Assembly (NCBI RefSeq): GCF_000802225.1 | Contig: NZ_JTDI01000001.1 | Location: 124,001 to 188,000 of the forward strand | DNA length: 64,000 nucleotides | Source of the DNA: Novosphingobium malaysiense | Lineage (GTDB): Bacteria > Pseudomonadota > Alphaproteobacteria > Sphingomonadales > Sphingomonadaceae | Direction: 5' to 3' | Shown here: piece after piece, positions 62,036-64,000 of the stretch | Layout of the letters: the number at the start of each line of letters is the position of its first letter | How positions within the stretch are numbered: the stretch's first letter is position 1 | Translations under genes and position numbers: made by a program | Notes under the pieces: generated by a model | Told to the model about the DNA's origin: nothing | Database searches by the model: none | What the model saw: only the letters and a program-made list of their open reading frames with translations

Positions 62036-64000
62036 GGCTTCTGCTCCTCTTCCGTTTTGCTGCGTCCGGCAAGAACGCCAGTCAGTTCGTCGGGATCGAA
62101 ATCGTCCACGGCAATGACCGCCGCGACCGCTTCCTCGGCAGCGGCAAGCGCCTGCTGTTCGGCGTCGTTGAGCGCATCGGCACCCAACTTGCGGCGGCGA
62201 TCGCGCAGCGGCTGGGTTTTCTCGACGAGATCGAGCGCGACCTCGAGCTTGGAAAGCGATGCGTCGGGCGGGCCTTCATGGACGCCGCAGGCGACGCGGT
62301 CGCGCTGCGCACCGCTCTTGAGAATGGCGTCGGCACAGGCGAAGATGCACTCGTCCGTCGGGCCGCGCGGATGGCTGCGGAACGGCAGGGTCACGGCGCG
62401 CAGCACCTTGTCGAGCACAGGCACCGGGAAGTTCACGAAGATCGCATCGAAACGGTCCTCGATCCGCGAGAACCCGGTCTCGCAGGCCCATTCCACCAGC
62501 GGCAGGTCTTCCTTGAGGCAGCCGTCGTCCTGCCAGCGCTTGAGCACGGCGCTGAGCAGATAGAGTTCGGCCAGGATGTCTCCATAGCGGGCCGAAACCG
62601 CTTCCTTGCGCTTGAGGCCCCCGCCGATGGCAATCAGCGCGCCTTCCGCCGCCGTGGCGAGCGCGGCGCTGTAGCGCGACATCTGCTTGTAGTAGCCTTT
62701 GACCGGCCCGGCCTTGGGGGCGCTGGCAAAAACACCGCCCGACCAGGCCGAGGTCATCGAGCGGGCCAGATTGCCCATGATGTGCGCCGCGTGCTTCCAC
62801 ACGACGTCGTCGAAGGCGGCAAGGCCTTCCTCGTCGTCGCTGCTGAGCGCGGCCATCTCGTCGATGAGATAAGGGTGATCGCGCGTCGCGCCCTGCCCGA
62901 AGATGATCAGGCTGCGCGTGACAATGTTCGCACCTTCGACGGTTATACCCACCGGCACCGAGCGATAGACATTGCCGAACCAGTTGAGCGGCCCGTCAAT
63001 GATCGTCTTGCCGCCATGCACGTCCATGGTGTCGTTCACCGCTTCGCGCATGCGGTCGGTCGCGTGATATTTCATGATGGCCGAGACGATGGAGGGATGA
63101 TGCCCCTGATCGATCCCGGCACAGGTGAAGCGCCGCGCGGCTTCCAAAAGATAGGCCGTGCCGGCAAGGCGGCCGAGGCGCTCCTTCACGCCCTCGAACT
63201 TGCCGACGGGGATGCCGAACTGTTCACGCACCCGCGCATAGGCACCTGTCGTACGAGCACCCAGGCACGCCGCCGCCGTGGCAAGCGAAGGCAGCGAAAT
63301 GCCGCGCCCGGCCGCCAGCGCCGCCATGAGCATTTTCCAGCCCTGCCCGATCTGCTCCTGCCCGCCGATAATCGATTCAATGGGTACGAAGACGTCCTCG
63401 CCCGAAACCGGGCCGTTCTGGAAAGCCTGCATCGAGGGCAGATGGCGCCGCCCGTGCTGCAGGTTGGGCGTATCGGTGGGAATGAGCGCGACGGTAATGC
63501 CGCGGTCTTCCTCGTCCGAAAGCAGATGCTCCGGATCGCGCAGCTTGAACGCCAACCCCAGCACCGTCGCGATCGGCGCCAGTGTGATGTAGCGCTTGGA
63601 AAATGTCAGGCTGATGCCGAGCTGCTCGCGTCCATCCACCATGCGGCGGCAGACAGTGCCGCTATCCACCATCGCCGAGGCATCCGAGCCGGCCTCTTCG
63701 CTGGTGAGGGCAAAGCAGGGAATTTCGCTGCCATCGGCAAGGCGCGGCAGCCAGTGCTGCTTCTGCTCGTCGGTGCCGAACTGCAGCAGAAGCTCGCCTG
63801 GGCCCAGCGAGTTGGGCACCATGACCGTAACCGCCGCGGTTACCGACCTCGTCGAGATGCGCTTGACCACTTCGCTGTGGGCATAGGCGCTGAAGCCGAG
63901 GCCGCCGTGCGCCTTGGGAATGATCATCCCGAAGAACTTCTCGCGCTTCAGGAAGTCCCAGATATCGGGCGGCAGGTCCATGTCGATGGCCGAGATGCGC
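61993..64000 (-). CDS. Acyl-CoA dehydrogenase, FadE type (N-terminus outside window)
   Basis: At least 668 residues visible; the reading frame stays open to the window edge (ISAID before DLPPDIWDFLKR), so the gene's start is outside. Large bacterial FadE-type enzyme: GFFGMIIPK-like segment KFFGMIIPKAHGG, CFALTSEEAGSDAS, and GKFEGVKERLG, plus the long C-terminal domain of FadE proteins. First step of beta-oxidation. The final stretch (KTEEEQKPSPDQPDRK) is charged and tail-like, and its coding overlaps the thiolase start region. Confidence 0.92.
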   Translation of the reverse strand, partial: RISAIDMDLPPDIWDFLKREKFFGMIIPKAHGGLGFSAYAHSEVVKRISTRSVTAAVTVMVPNSLGPGELLLQFGTDEQKQHWLPRLADGSEIPCFALTSEEAGSDASAMVDSGTVCRRMVDGREQLGISLTFSKRYITLAPIATVLGLAFKLRDPEHLLSDEEDRGITVALIPTDTPNLQHGRRHLPSMQAFQNGPVSGEDVFVPIESIIGGQEQIGQGWKMLMAALAAGRGISLPSLATAAACLGARTTGAYARVREQFGIPVGKFEGVKERLGRLAGTAYLLEAARRFTCAGIDQGHHPSIVSAIMKYHATDRMREAVNDTMDVHGGKTIIDGPLNWFGNVYRSVPVGITVEGANIVTRSLIIFGQGATRDHPYLIDEMAALSSDDEEGLAAFDDVVWKHAAHIMGNLARSMTSAWSGGVFASAPKAGPVKGYYKQMSRYSAALATAAEGALIAIGGGLKRKEAVSARYGDILAELYLLSAVLKRWQDDGCLKEDLPLVEWACETGFSRIEDRFDAIFVNFPVPVLDKVLRAVTLPFRSHPRGPTDECIFACADAILKSGAQRDRVACGVHEGPPDASLSKLEVALDLVEKTQPLRDRRRKLGADALNDAEQQALAAAEEAVAAVIAVDDFDPDELTGVLAGRSKTEEEQKPSPDQPDRKPVPST

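Overview
The window looks like chromosome of a high-GC alphaproteobacterium, most likely a sphingomonad (Novosphingobium/Sphingobium type). The reasons are dense GC-rich genes, a FadE-type acyl-CoA dehydrogenase/thiolase/FadB-type operon, a large TonB receptor inside a catabolic region, and many Rieske oxygenases and LigAB-type ring-cleavage enzymes on one segment. No rRNA, tRNA or CRISPR was seen. The genus is inferred from gene content only.

Layout. 0-2.4 kb: PEP synthase. 2.4-7.9 kb: a TetR regulator between an oxygenase operon (Rieske alpha, NTF2-like protein, acyl-CoA synthetase; minus strand) and a TauD-type dioxygenase (plus strand). 7.9-15.1 kb: a LysR regulator divergent from a seven-gene ring-cleavage operon (type I extradiol VOC enzyme, LLM flavin monooxygenase, esterase-like hydrolase, LigA, LigB, RibB/RibA-like protein, carboxymuconolactone decarboxylase family). 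15.1-17.5 kb: an AT-richer three-gene insert headed by a SIR2-like protein. 18.0-21.6 kb: succinate-semialdehyde-type dehydrogenase, DapA-family aldolase and ornithine cyclodeaminase family protein. 21.8-22.8 kb: a DoxX-like membrane protein and an NmrA-like protein. 22.8-28.2 kb: flavin reductase, Old Yellow Enzyme, second TauD, IclR, group-D flavin monooxygenase and VOC protein. 28.5-31.4 kb: a ThDP enzyme with a clear terminator, then two small enzymes. 31.5-34.2 kb: TonB-dependent receptor.

34.5-51.1 kb is a long minus-strand run coding for an almost complete naphthalene-type pathway: NahAc-like Rieske alpha and beta subunits, Rieske ferredoxin, ferredoxin reductase, two short-chain dehydrogenases, a LigAB-type (class III) ring-cleavage pair, NahD-like isomerase, NahE-like hydratase-aldolase and an aldehyde dehydrogenase. 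A second Rieske alpha/beta pair resembles salicylate/anthranilate hydroxylases. A GMC oxidoreductase, a GntR and an AraC regulator, a further Rieske alpha subunit and a third TauD are also in the run. A LysR regulator is divergent at 51.3 kb. From 52.6 kb the content is general: DUF4142 lipoprotein, SDR-membrane fusion, Na/Ca-type antiporter, acetyl-CoA hydrolase family protein and the beta-oxidation operon, whose first gene leaves the window at its right end.

Working model (inference): the TonB receptor imports an aromatic or polycyclic substrate. Rieske systems sharing one ferredoxin and one reductase hydroxylate it. Dehydrogenases re-aromatise the diols and LigAB/VOC enzymes cleave the ring. 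NahD, NahE and DapA-type enzymes shorten the side chain, aldehyde dehydrogenases oxidise the aldehydes, and CoA ligase with beta-oxidation enzymes and PEP synthase feed carbon into central metabolism. The true substrate cannot be read from the sequence.
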